Shown: positions 1 through 6,181 of the stretch, piece by piece
How the letters are laid out: the number at the start of each line of letters is the position of its first letter
Numbering within the stretch: the first letter of the stretch is position 1
Source of the DNA: Chitinophaga pinensis
GTDB lineage: Bacteria > Bacteroidota > Bacteroidia > Flavobacteriales_D > Crocinitomicaceae
Direction of reading: 5' to 3'
Length of the DNA stretch: 7,737 bases
NCBI GenBank assembly: GCA_945868555.1
Contig: CAMBMC010000107.1
Span: 1-7,737, forward strand
The notes under the pieces: generated by a model
The model's database searches: none
What the model was told of the DNA's origin: nothing
The model's input: only the letters and a program-made list of their open reading frames with translations
Translations under genes and position numbers: made by a program

Positions 1-85
1 TTTCGAAAGGCACACGATACGTAAATTCAGTGTAGATAGGAACCGGTAGGATCACATCAACAAATAACGTTCTCCGTTCACTCAT
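1..85 (-). CDS. priA: Primosomal protein N' (PriA helicase), N-terminal fragment
   Basis: Only the first 28 codons are inside the window; the gene continues off the left edge. An ATG at 85 opens a frame whose peptide contains VDVILPVPIYTEFTYRVP. This matches the start of PriA proteins, where a strand of the form 'a-V-i-L-P-l-p-x-x-F-T-Y-x-V-P' begins the 3'-DNA-binding domain. PriA is a superfamily 2 DNA helicase in the cytoplasm that recognises stalled or collapsed forks and reloads the replicative helicase. The helicase and zinc-binding parts are not visible here. The start lies 46 bp downstream of the stop of the lipoprotein gene on the same strand. No clear Shine-Dalgarno precedes it, and only a weak TAACTTTA box sits at 90-97. 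Identification rests on a short but characteristic N-terminus. Confidence 0.82.
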   Translation of the reverse strand, partial: MSERRTLFVDVILPVPIYTEFTYRVPFE

Positions 86-131
86 AATGTAAAGTTACAA
101 GAATGATTGTCCTGAAAGAAATTGTTGAAAA

Positions 132-1220
132 TTATTGGCAAGCAATTGACGAAGACAAATCTCCGGGATGCTGGCTACAGAAGAGATAGGTCCCCGTTAT
201 CGGACCATTGCACAATTCTGTTGTTGTTTTTCCTGAAAGCATTCGAACATTGGGATTGTCTGGGTTCACGAAGAACTTCTCCTTTTTGTAAGTTTGTCGG
301 GATGAGAAGATTCCGATTACTCGACCATTGCTCGATACAAGATTTGTAAAGGTTGGTTTGCTTTGCGCCAACGAGGAGCTCGGTTGGTTTACTGTCATGT
401 AATTGTATAGATCATCAGATCCGCCTGTACAGATAACCTCAATAGAGTGGAATCGGCGCTGATCAATGGCAGCATTGCTTGTGGTATGGTCACGGACTAA
501 CTCAAAGAAAATTTTCCCATTCGCCGTAAAAGAAATCGAAGGAGAACCGTCAACCGTTTCTGTTTCTCCAAGGTTCCATTCAAAGGATTTGAGGGTATAA
601 GTCCCCGCTAAACGCTCGTAAAAGTTAATTTTCAGTTTTGTATTCATCACACGTGCATTCCCTTTAGCTACAGCCACACCTGATGCGATGTAACTTCCCG
701 GATTGTCAGCAAACTTGAATTGGAAATTTTGTAAGTCTACAGCTGTTGCGATTACACCATTCACCAATTTTGTTTCACCATCAACTGTAAATTCACCACC
801 ATTCAAAGAAACATGTAATTTGTAAGTCATTGTGGCATCCAGAGGAGCGTTTGAGGATGTTTTGAAATAATATACTTTTTGTTCTGGCGCATAGAAAACT
901 CCATTTTCGCTTTTGTTCGGGATGATTGTGTCAACCAGTGTCCACTCACGGAAAACAGTACCATTTTTTGTTTCTTGAATGGTTGCGTCTACTTGAGAAA
1001 AGTAACTTGAGTCAGGAATTTGAGCGATCTCTAATGAATTTCCAGGTCCAATAAAGGCGCGCGTAATTTTCACATAATGTAGTGTGTCTTCTTGATCAAG
1101 GAGACCAACAATCACCGCCGTTTCTTTAAAATCTCCCACCAAATTAATGTCCTCGGAGCATGAAGAAATACTCAATGCTACAAGCAGTACTAAGGCAAAA
1201 ATAGATCGTATTGGATTCAT
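132..1220 (-). CDS. Surface lipoprotein, DUF4249-like
   Basis: A 362-residue predicted lipoprotein. Residues 1-20 are a lipoprotein signal peptide (Arg5, then a hydrophobic run 7-18) ending in the lipobox I18-S19-S20-C21. The residues after the Cys, SEDIN, are acidic and resemble the lipoprotein export signal of Flavobacteriia, so attachment to the outer leaflet of the outer membrane is likely (inference). The mature N-terminus has a VGLLDQEDTLHYVKITRAF stretch and a following PDSSYF. These recall Bacteroidota DUF4249 proteins, which are beta-rich and of unknown molecular function. The rest is polar and beta-rich with no catalytic motif that I recognise; the C-terminus contains several cysteines. 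DUF4249 genes often sit next to a TonB-dependent receptor gene, but none is present here. A TATATTTG box at 1241-1248 suggests its own promoter, which may also serve priA. The lipoprotein call is strong; the family name is less certain. Confidence 0.68.
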   Translation of the reverse strand: MNPIRSIFALVLLVALSISSCSEDINLVGDFKETAVIVGLLDQEDTLHYVKITRAFIGPGNSLEIAQIPDSSYFSQVDATIQETKNGTVFREWTLVDTIIPNKSENGVFYAPEQKVYYFKTSSNAPLDATMTYKLHVSLNGGEFTVDGETKLVNGVIATAVDLQNFQFKFADNPGSYIASGVAVAKGNARVMNTKLKINFYERLAGTYTLKSFEWNLGETETVDGSPSISFTANGKIFFELVRDHTTSNAAIDQRRFHSIEVICTGGSDDLYNYMTVNQPSSSLAQSKPTFTNLVSSNGRVIGIFSSRQTYKKEKFFVNPDNPNVRMLSGKTTTELCNGPITGTYLFCSQHPGDLSSSIACQ

Positions 1221-1240
1221 CGGTTAGAATATATAGTTGT

Positions 1241-1248
1241 CAAATATA
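1241..1248 (-). promoter_or_regulatory. Bacteroidota-type -7 box upstream of the lipoprotein gene
   Basis: On the minus strand this reads TATATTTG, a perfect match to the Bacteroidota -7 consensus TAnnTTTG. It lies 20 bp before the ATG at 1220, so a start near 1234 would leave a leader of about 14 nt. The -33 element is weak: a TTTA 16 bp upstream stands in for TTTG. It lies in the 62-bp gap after the VOC gene stop, so the lipoprotein (and possibly priA) can be transcribed independently of the VOC gene. Confidence 0.5.
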
Positions 1249-1282
1249 CTGAAAAAACAAGGTGTAAACAGCAGAATGGGCA

Positions 1283-2347
1283 TTAATCACGTACTTTATT
1301 CATTCCCATGGCGTGTAACATCCAGTTCGGCAAATATTTACCTGGTTTTCTGTGTTTTAAGTTGATGTACCATCCCCATTTTTTCATAACTGGGACTTTG
1401 TGCGTCTCGACAAATTCAATCCACGTTCCGTCAGGATCTTCAATGTAAGAGAATCTTCCTCCGGCCTCGCCCATGTCAAAAGTACCTGAACTGTCAACAG
1501 TAAATGGAAAGCCTTTCTCTTCGCATTCTTTCTGCAGGATATCCATTCCTTGAATGTCAAAACAAAGATGAATGAAGCCCCAATCTCCCCAAAAGCGATT
1601 ATCGAAAATGGTACGAACGTCTGTGCGTTCTAAGGATTGAATGAGTTCAATTTCGCTAGGCCCCAAGAGGCGTGCAAATGGTCCTTTTCGTGGAGCACTG
1701 TGTGTGAGTAGCACTCGTCTGTATTTTCCCGACCCACCCAAGGTGTTCAAATCTTCAAATTCTCCAGTGACATCTGATTCAATCTGGTTATATCCAAGAA
1801 TATCTTGGTATAAGGTCAATGCTTTGTCAATGTCGCGAACTCCGATTACCGTTCCTGCTGCTCCTCCACACAAGGAGGCATGGCCAGAATTGGAAAAGTA
1901 CCCACGACCCTCAACAATCTGAAAGATATTTCCGTTTGGGTCTTTGCAATAAAATGTGGGTTTCCCATTTGCAGCGGTATATATTTGACTCAATTCAGGT
2001 GCCCCATTTTTTTTAAAGTACGCATGACTTTCGGCAACATTTCTTGATTTAATTTTACAGATATATAATCCTGTATCTCCCGGTTGAATAGTGAAATCAG
2101 CTTTTTCTGTTGGACGACTTGTGAACTGCCAGATTTCAAATCCACCGCCACCTTCCATACTTAGAGCCAGGGTTGCCGTGCGTGAATGAACTTTTCCACC
2201 GGTGTAGCGTGTCATTAATGGTGCCTCTGCAGCTTCTTCAAAAACTCTTACGTTCACACCAAAAAAAGTGCGGTACCATTTCCAAGCCGCTTGTACATCA
2301 GGGACACCAATCCCCATTTGCTGAATTCCGCAGATAATTTTCTCCAT
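1283..2347 (-). CDS. VOC-superfamily protein with two glyoxalase/dioxygenase-like modules
   Basis: A 354-residue soluble protein with two vicinal-oxygen-chelate modules, about residues 5-147 and 162-316, each opening with the usual strand-then-helix signature (MGIGVPDVQAAWKWY; VIGVRDIDKALTLYQDILGY) and closing with a DPNG or DPDG turn (136-139, 304-307). Family members are cytoplasmic metal-dependent enzymes such as glyoxalase I, extradiol dioxygenases and 4-hydroxyphenylpyruvate dioxygenase. By my alignment to glyoxalase I the four ligand positions are Q10/E71/L94/Q143 in module 1 and G165/E234/H260/E311 in module 2. Module 1 therefore looks metal-poor and module 2 keeps three of four. A basic, Trp-rich tail (317-354) follows. 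The substrate cannot be named. The gene starts 37 bp after the patatin stop and has its own -7 box at 2366-2373. No signal peptide is present. Confidence 0.8.
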   Translation of the reverse strand: MEKIICGIQQMGIGVPDVQAAWKWYRTFFGVNVRVFEEAAEAPLMTRYTGGKVHSRTATLALSMEGGGGFEIWQFTSRPTEKADFTIQPGDTGLYICKIKSRNVAESHAYFKKNGAPELSQIYTAANGKPTFYCKDPNGNIFQIVEGRGYFSNSGHASLCGGAAGTVIGVRDIDKALTLYQDILGYNQIESDVTGEFEDLNTLGGSGKYRRVLLTHSAPRKGPFARLLGPSEIELIQSLERTDVRTIFDNRFWGDWGFIHLCFDIQGMDILQKECEEKGFPFTVDSSGTFDMGEAGGRFSYIEDPDGTWIEFVETHKVPVMKKWGWYINLKHRKPGKYLPNWMLHAMGMNKVRD

Positions 2348-2365
2348 AGTTTAATTCAATGATCG

Positions 2366-2373
2366 CAAAGATA
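2366..2373 (-). promoter_or_regulatory. Bacteroidota-type -7 box upstream of the VOC gene
   Basis: On the minus strand this reads TATCTTTG followed by C, a perfect TAnnTTTG match of the form commonest in Flavobacteriia. It sits 18 bp before the ATG at 2347, inside the 37-bp gap after the patatin stop codon, giving a predicted leader of about 12 nt. The -33 region is poor (a TTCG 15 bp upstream, overlapping the end of the patatin gene). It suggests the VOC gene need not depend on patatin transcription. Confidence 0.52.
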
Positions 2374-2384
2374 CTATTGTTGAT

Positions 2385-4688
2385 TTAACGAATTGCCCTT
2401 TCATTAAATAGAACATAGCCAAAACTTAACTGAAAACTGAAAGGAGTTTCTTGTTTTGGAAAATAGTTGACCGTTGCGCGTAAAGGTCCTGCAAAGGAAT
2501 GGTAAATCACAGATGCCGATGCCATGTATGTCTCTCCTTTGAAGGGTTTGGAATACCCAAAAGTCCCGTCGCTATTTTGCTGAAGTGTAACAAATGGCTG
2601 ATAAAAATAGCCGTCAAAACGCAAATCAAGGTCTTTACGCGGAGATAAAATAGCATTGATGCCTATTCCAAGGTACTGCGGTGAACGGTATTCTTTAAAA
2701 AAGTGTGTTTCGGCATCGGGAACCAAAGAAAAAGAAGAGAGTGTCAATAAAGAGGCCGTATAATTCGTAAAAAGAGACTGGCTATTTAAAACGCCTTTTC
2801 CATGAATTCCGAAGTGAAAAAGAGGCTGATCGATAAGGAAGGATTGGAATTCAGCTTTTAAATTAATCCAACTGTGTTGATTTTCAACAATGTCATCCGT
2901 TTGTGATGTTGTTCCTGGGGTATATTTTTCTTTTCCCGTCACATACCTTGCCTTGAAAATGAAATAGTGACCCGAACTGGCAAATTGCTTGCGATTCAAA
3001 GAGTTCTGGACAAATTGCCAGCTGAAGGTGTAGCCGTTAAAATTCGTGATATCTGAAGTGTCTTTGTTGCTGAAGTTTTCTGATTGATAATAATCGTCTT
3101 CGAGGATGAAATAGCGTGCGTCGAAGGAGCTTTTTGTCGTATTTCCAATGGGGTGGTCAAAACGTGCACCGTAGTACATTTCATTCTGAATTAGAAATGA
3201 AGGTTTTACATCTTCAAAGAATGTGGCGAAACTTCGGAAATAGTCCCAGCGGTTCATGGTGAAATATCCTGAAAGTGAAACGGGGTAAACAGAAGGAAAT
3301 TCAATGGTGTACTCGAGTTTGGCTGACCCATAAAATTTTCCAAAGTATGAAGAGGCACGAATTGTTGAGGCAGTTTTACCAATAATGCGGTATGACAATC
3401 CAATGAATCCGGTATTAACTGGCCTTGATGAAAAATGGCCACCCACTTCCAACTTAAAGGCCTTCGATTTTTTTGCTTCAAGCTTGAGGTGGTAGGTGCT
3501 ATCTTTCAGCGTAATGAGCGGGTAGAGAAATGCAAGTTGACTCGTCGCATTGAGCCGGTAATAGCGTTTTTCAATTGTTTTAAGGGGCAAAACTTCACTT
3601 TTTCTTTCGCGGATCAATGAAGATGTTACAAAGTTTAGTGGACGTTTGTATCCTGAAACGGTCTCGATGGAACTAACCGTTAATGGAACTATTCCTTCAC
3701 GAAATGCTTTTCGCCGCACTGCCAATTCTTCTGACGTAACTCTATTTGTGACATGCTGTGAGATGGAGTCAATGTACAACAAAGCATTTTGATAGCCATC
3801 TTCAATGGCACGTTTCACATTCTCAAATTCAAAGGTTGAAACATTCGTTTTCGGTCGTATGATAATGCCAGCTTCACACGGAAGATTATAATCTGAATAG
3901 GACACAAGCATGTTCGTCAATTGACTTATGAGGTCATCTTCGGATGGTGGTTTTGCATTGTTGGACACATTGCTGCCAATAATATAGTCAGGACTGAAGT
4001 CAGCATACATAACATTCGCTGGGAAGTTGTTGTAAAGTCCGCCGTCAAAAAGTAGCGTGCCATTCACTCGAATAGGAAATAAATAAAAGGGAAAGGTCAT
4101 CGATGAACGAACGGCTTGATTTAGTGGTCCATGGTCAAATACAACACTTTGTTTATGGGTAATATCGCTTGCCACGCATCGGAAAGGGACAAATAAACTA
4201 TCGAAATTATTTCCATAGGATGCGCCCGTTGTTCCCAGTATTTTTAACATTTCAAAATCCAGAAACGAAGAGGAAATAAAGTTTGTAGGCAAGGATTTTT
4301 TAATGATACTATCTCCAGAGAAAGAGAGATCAACCATTGAAGCATTGTACTCGTTTTCCTTGTAAAGAAAGTGTTGGTTACTTTTTAATTTTCCCAATGT
4401 CATCAATTGAAAATCTTCACTCAACACATAGGCTTCAATTTCTGCAGGACTGAATCCACTGGCATAGAGTGAGCCAACGAGAGCACCTGCAGATGTGCCG
4501 GTAATGTAGTCTATGGGAATGCCATTTTCTTCAAGTGCTTTAAGGACACCAATGTGTGCCAATCCGGTCGCACCACCACCACTTAAAACGAGTCCAACCT
4601 TTTGTCCATGCGAAATTCCACTCCAAAGCAAGAGGCACAGGCAGAAAACATGACGTTTTATTGGGTTCAAATTCGTTCTTTTGTACAA
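2385..4688 (-). CDS. Patatin-like phospholipase with C-terminal outer-membrane beta-barrel
   Basis: A 767-codon gene for a secreted patatin-family lipase joined to a barrel. An N-terminal signal peptide (hydrophobic run about 14-25, likely cut near S26-H27-G28) leads into the patatin domain at about 30-235. This has the glycine-rich oxyanion motif SGGGATG (36-42), the nucleophile elbow G64-T-S66-A-G68 and the dyad aspartate D215 in DGG, so the Ser-Asp dyad is intact and phospholipase A or acyl-hydrolase activity is expected. Residues about 335-410 resemble a single POTRA-like module, and about 412-767 are alternating aromatic/polar strands of a BamA/TamA-like barrel. The order resembles type Vd (PlpD-like) autotransporters. 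The start drawn is TTG at 4688, with an in-frame TAA at 4701-4703 just upstream and no in-frame ATG nearby. The second TTG at 4670 (giving xNPIKRHVF...) may be the real start, because a promoter-like box overlaps the first. Phospholipid substrate and cell-surface role are inferred. Confidence 0.85.
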   Translation of the reverse strand: MYKRTNLNPIKRHVFCLCLLLWSGISHGQKVGLVLSGGGATGLAHIGVLKALEENGIPIDYITGTSAGALVGSLYASGFSPAEIEAYVLSEDFQLMTLGKLKSNQHFLYKENEYNASMVDLSFSGDSIIKKSLPTNFISSSFLDFEMLKILGTTGASYGNNFDSLFVPFRCVASDITHKQSVVFDHGPLNQAVRSSMTFPFYLFPIRVNGTLLFDGGLYNNFPANVMYADFSPDYIIGSNVSNNAKPPSEDDLISQLTNMLVSYSDYNLPCEAGIIIRPKTNVSTFEFENVKRAIEDGYQNALLYIDSISQHVTNRVTSEELAVRRKAFREGIVPLTVSSIETVSGYKRPLNFVTSSLIRERKSEVLPLKTIEKRYYRLNATSQLAFLYPLITLKDSTYHLKLEAKKSKAFKLEVGGHFSSRPVNTGFIGLSYRIIGKTASTIRASSYFGKFYGSAKLEYTIEFPSVYPVSLSGYFTMNRWDYFRSFATFFEDVKPSFLIQNEMYYGARFDHPIGNTTKSSFDARYFILEDDYYQSENFSNKDTSDITNFNGYTFSWQFVQNSLNRKQFASSGHYFIFKARYVTGKEKYTPGTTSQTDDIVENQHSWINLKAEFQSFLIDQPLFHFGIHGKGVLNSQSLFTNYTASLLTLSSFSLVPDAETHFFKEYRSPQYLGIGINAILSPRKDLDLRFDGYFYQPFVTLQQNSDGTFGYSKPFKGETYMASASVIYHSFAGPLRATVNYFPKQETPFSFQLSFGYVLFNERAIR

Positions 4689-4719
4689 AGTAAAAGGAAA
4701 TTAATCATAAAAAGGCAAA
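4686..4719 (-). promoter_or_regulatory. Candidate promoter for the patatin gene, overlapping its first TTG codon
   Basis: On the minus strand a TTTG at 4716-4719 is followed, after 22 bp, by TTACTTTG at 4686-4693. This fits the Bacteroidota -33/-7 pattern (TTTG, 17-23 bp, TAnnTTTG) with one mismatch. The last three bases of the -7 box are the TTG codon at 4688. If the box works, transcription would begin near 4680 and translation further in, for example at TTG 4670. It also overlaps the upstream region of the divergent methyltransferase gene. Confidence 0.4.
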
Positions 4720-4720
4720 G

Positions 4721-5899
4721 ATGGGAACAGAGATGAAGGAGCAAGACCGTAAAATGGTGATTACACTGAAAACATTTTATGGTTTGGAGGAGATTCTGAA
4801 AGAAGAATTGGAGGAATTGGGCTTCTCAGATGTTGTACTTTTAAACCGCGCCGTTCAAATCAAGGGTAATTGGAATGATGTTTATTTTTTAAATCTGCAT
4901 TGCCGTTGTGCCATCTCAGTTTTACTTCAATTGGCTGTTTTTGAGCTGAAATCAGAAGATGATTTATATACTCGATGTGCTAAGATGAATTGGACATCGC
5001 TTTTCGATAAAGACAAAACATTTGCTGTGAAGGGGGCGATTTTCTCTGATTTATTTCGCCATTCCCAATATCCGTTTTTGGTAGTTAAGGATGCTATAGC
5101 TGATTCATTCCGAGAAAAATATGGTGAACGTCCCGATGTCAATGTGAAAACGCCACAAGTGATGATTGATTTGTATGTCAACAACAAAACGGCTACGATT
5201 TCTTTGAATACGAGTGGATTGCCATTGTTTCAACGAGGATATCGAGAATCAGTAGGGGAGGCGCCCATCAATGAGGTTGTGGCTGCAGCGCTTGTGCGCA
5301 TGAGTGGTTGGGACCGTAAATCGACTTTTGTAGATCCATTCTGTGGATCTGGCACCATCTTGATAGAGGCCGCGTTGTTAGCGACTGGAATTCCATCAAA
5401 TATTGAGCGTCAGCATTATGCATTCAAGAATCTGTTGAATTATGACGCTGAGGTGTGGGATGAAATGTATGAGGAGGCCAACAAGAAAGTGAGAAGTTTA
5501 CCTTGCCGCATCATTGGATCTGATGTCAGCGATGATATGGTTACCAAGACACGGCGCAATTTGCGTGGCTTCTCATTTGGTCGATTTGTGGAGACTTCGG
5601 TGTGCAGTTTTGAGGAGATGAAGCGTCCAGAAGATCATGGAACGATGATTACCAATCCTCCTTATGGTGAACGCTTGGATGTGGATGTGGAAGAGATGTA
5701 CGATGCCTTAGGAACTTGGATGAAGCACGAAATGAAAGGCTTTGAATGTTGGGTCATTTCTTCAAGCGAAGAAGGATTCAAATCTCTCGGCTTGAAGCCA
5801 GATAAGAAAATTAAGATGTTCAACGGTGAGCTTGAATGCAGCTTCAGAAAGTACAGCATCTATGATGGGTCAAAGAAAGCACAAACTGTTGTTGAATAG
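4721..5899 (+). CDS. THUMP-domain class I SAM-dependent RNA methyltransferase (RlmL/YpsC family)
   Basis: A 392-residue cytoplasmic RNA guanine-N2 methyltransferase of the COG0116 type. Residues about 15-75 form the N-terminal ferredoxin-like part (TFYGLEEILKEELEELGF). A THUMP RNA-binding domain follows to about 165, then the linker signature LFQRGYR (169-175). The Rossmann methyltransferase domain has SAM motif I VDPFCGSGTILIEAA (204-218), an acidic motif GSD (266-268) and the catalytic NPPY at 312-315. The length equals the RlmL half alone; E. coli RlmKL carries an extra RlmK domain, absent here. The likely target is a 23S rRNA guanosine (m2G2445 in E. coli), by family analogy. Possible starts are ATG 4721, 4733 and 4754; conservation begins around the third, and the first is 32 bp from the divergent patatin start. 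The TAG stop is the first base triplet of a 7-bp tandem repeat. Confidence 0.88.
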   Translation: MGTEMKEQDRKMVITLKTFYGLEEILKEELEELGFSDVVLLNRAVQIKGNWNDVYFLNLHCRCAISVLLQLAVFELKSEDDLYTRCAKMNWTSLFDKDKTFAVKGAIFSDLFRHSQYPFLVVKDAIADSFREKYGERPDVNVKTPQVMIDLYVNNKTATISLNTSGLPLFQRGYRESVGEAPINEVVAAALVRMSGWDRKSTFVDPFCGSGTILIEAALLATGIPSNIERQHYAFKNLLNYDAEVWDEMYEEANKKVRSLPCRIIGSDVSDDMVTKTRRNLRGFSFGRFVETSVCSFEEMKRPEDHGTMITNPPYGERLDVDVEEMYDALGTWMKHEMKGFECWVISSSEEGFKSLGLKPDKKIKMFNGELECSFRKYSIYDGSKKAQTVVE

Positions 5900-5917
5900 T
5901 TACTAGTTACTAGTTAC
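5897..5917. repeat. Three perfect tandem 7-bp units (TAGTTAC)
   Basis: TAGTTAC occurs three times without a mismatch at 5897-5903, 5904-5910 and 5911-5917. The first three bases are the TAG stop codon of the methyltransferase gene, so the repeat tract starts exactly at the end of the coding sequence. It forms the left edge of the larger repetitive block that continues to about 6161. Confidence 0.85.
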
Positions 5918-5925
5918 AAATTACT

Positions 5926-6007
5926 AATTACGAAGCACGATTTAGTCCATTGTCTCTTGTCCTTTTTCCTTTGTCTTTCAAACTTCGCAGCTCAAAGAGC
6001 GAAGAAG
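5926..6007. repeat. Direct repeat copy 1 (82 bp)
   Basis: Copy 1 runs from AATTACGAAGCACGA to GAAGAAG and is repeated 110 bp further right with two differences (5942-5943 TT versus 6052-6053 CA). The middle (about 5950-5980) is strongly pyrimidine-rich with three TTGTC words. The last part, 5983-6004, is an inverted repeat: CTTCGC pairs with GCGAAG around a 10-nt loop, or alternatively CTTC/GAAG plus GCTC/GAGC around an AAA loop with a bulge. The hairpin is not followed by a T-run on either strand, so it is not a classic terminator. Confidence 0.9.
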
Positions 6008-6035
6008 GTTATTTAATTACGAATGACTAATTACA

Positions 6036-6117
6036 AATTACGAAGCACGATCAAGTCCATTGTCTCTTGTCCTTTTTCCTTTGTCTTTCAAACTTCGCAG
6101 CTCAAAGAGCGAAGAAG
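6036..6117. repeat. Direct repeat copy 2 (82 bp)
   Basis: Copy 2 matches copy 1 at 80 of 82 positions. Its hairpin occupies 6093-6114 and is identical to that of copy 1. Upstream similarity continues patchily into the AT-rich arm (TTAC words at 6031-6034 and 5921-5924), which suggests a duplication of a unit of about 110 bp whose AT-rich half has diverged more than the conserved half. Confidence 0.9.
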
Positions 6118-6181
6118 TACCTTTTGTATAAAACCAATTAGTCACTAGTAATTTGTAATTAAAACAAATAAAGCGCTTTTT

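Larger units (their letters stand above)
5897..6161. repeat. Composite non-coding intergenic repeat element between convergent genes
   Basis: The 282-bp gap between the methyltransferase stop and the gltA stop is almost filled by repetitive DNA. From left to right it holds the TAGTTAC tandem, an AT-rich arm, direct-repeat copy 1, a 28-bp spacer, direct-repeat copy 2, and an AT-rich right arm. The right arm is inverted relative to the left: 5914-5931 pairs with 6141-6158 at 16 of 18 positions, with 13 in a row perfect. It also matches in inverted form 14 of 14 with 6028-6041, just before copy 2. No open frame of note, RNA gene or transposase is present. It could be a MITE-like or REP-like chromosomal repeat; the family is unknown to me. 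Confidence 0.6.

Noticed and set aside
90..97. TAACTTTA as a priA promoter box
   Set aside because: It differs from TAnnTTTG at the important final G, lacks a good -33 element and would place the transcription start at or inside the ATG.
122..349. 75-codon plus-strand frame over the 3' part of the lipoprotein gene
   Set aside because: It is antisense to a well-supported lipoprotein frame, resembles no family and has no ribosome-binding site; a shadow frame.
1641..2016. Plus-strand frames antisense to the VOC gene
   Set aside because: They lie wholly within a conserved two-module VOC coding sequence and have no recognisable domain.
5897..6161. CRISPR array or tRNA/ncRNA gene in the repeat block
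   Set aside because: There are only two long copies with one 28-bp spacer, no cas gene nearby, no cloverleaf, and the unit is too long for a CRISPR repeat.
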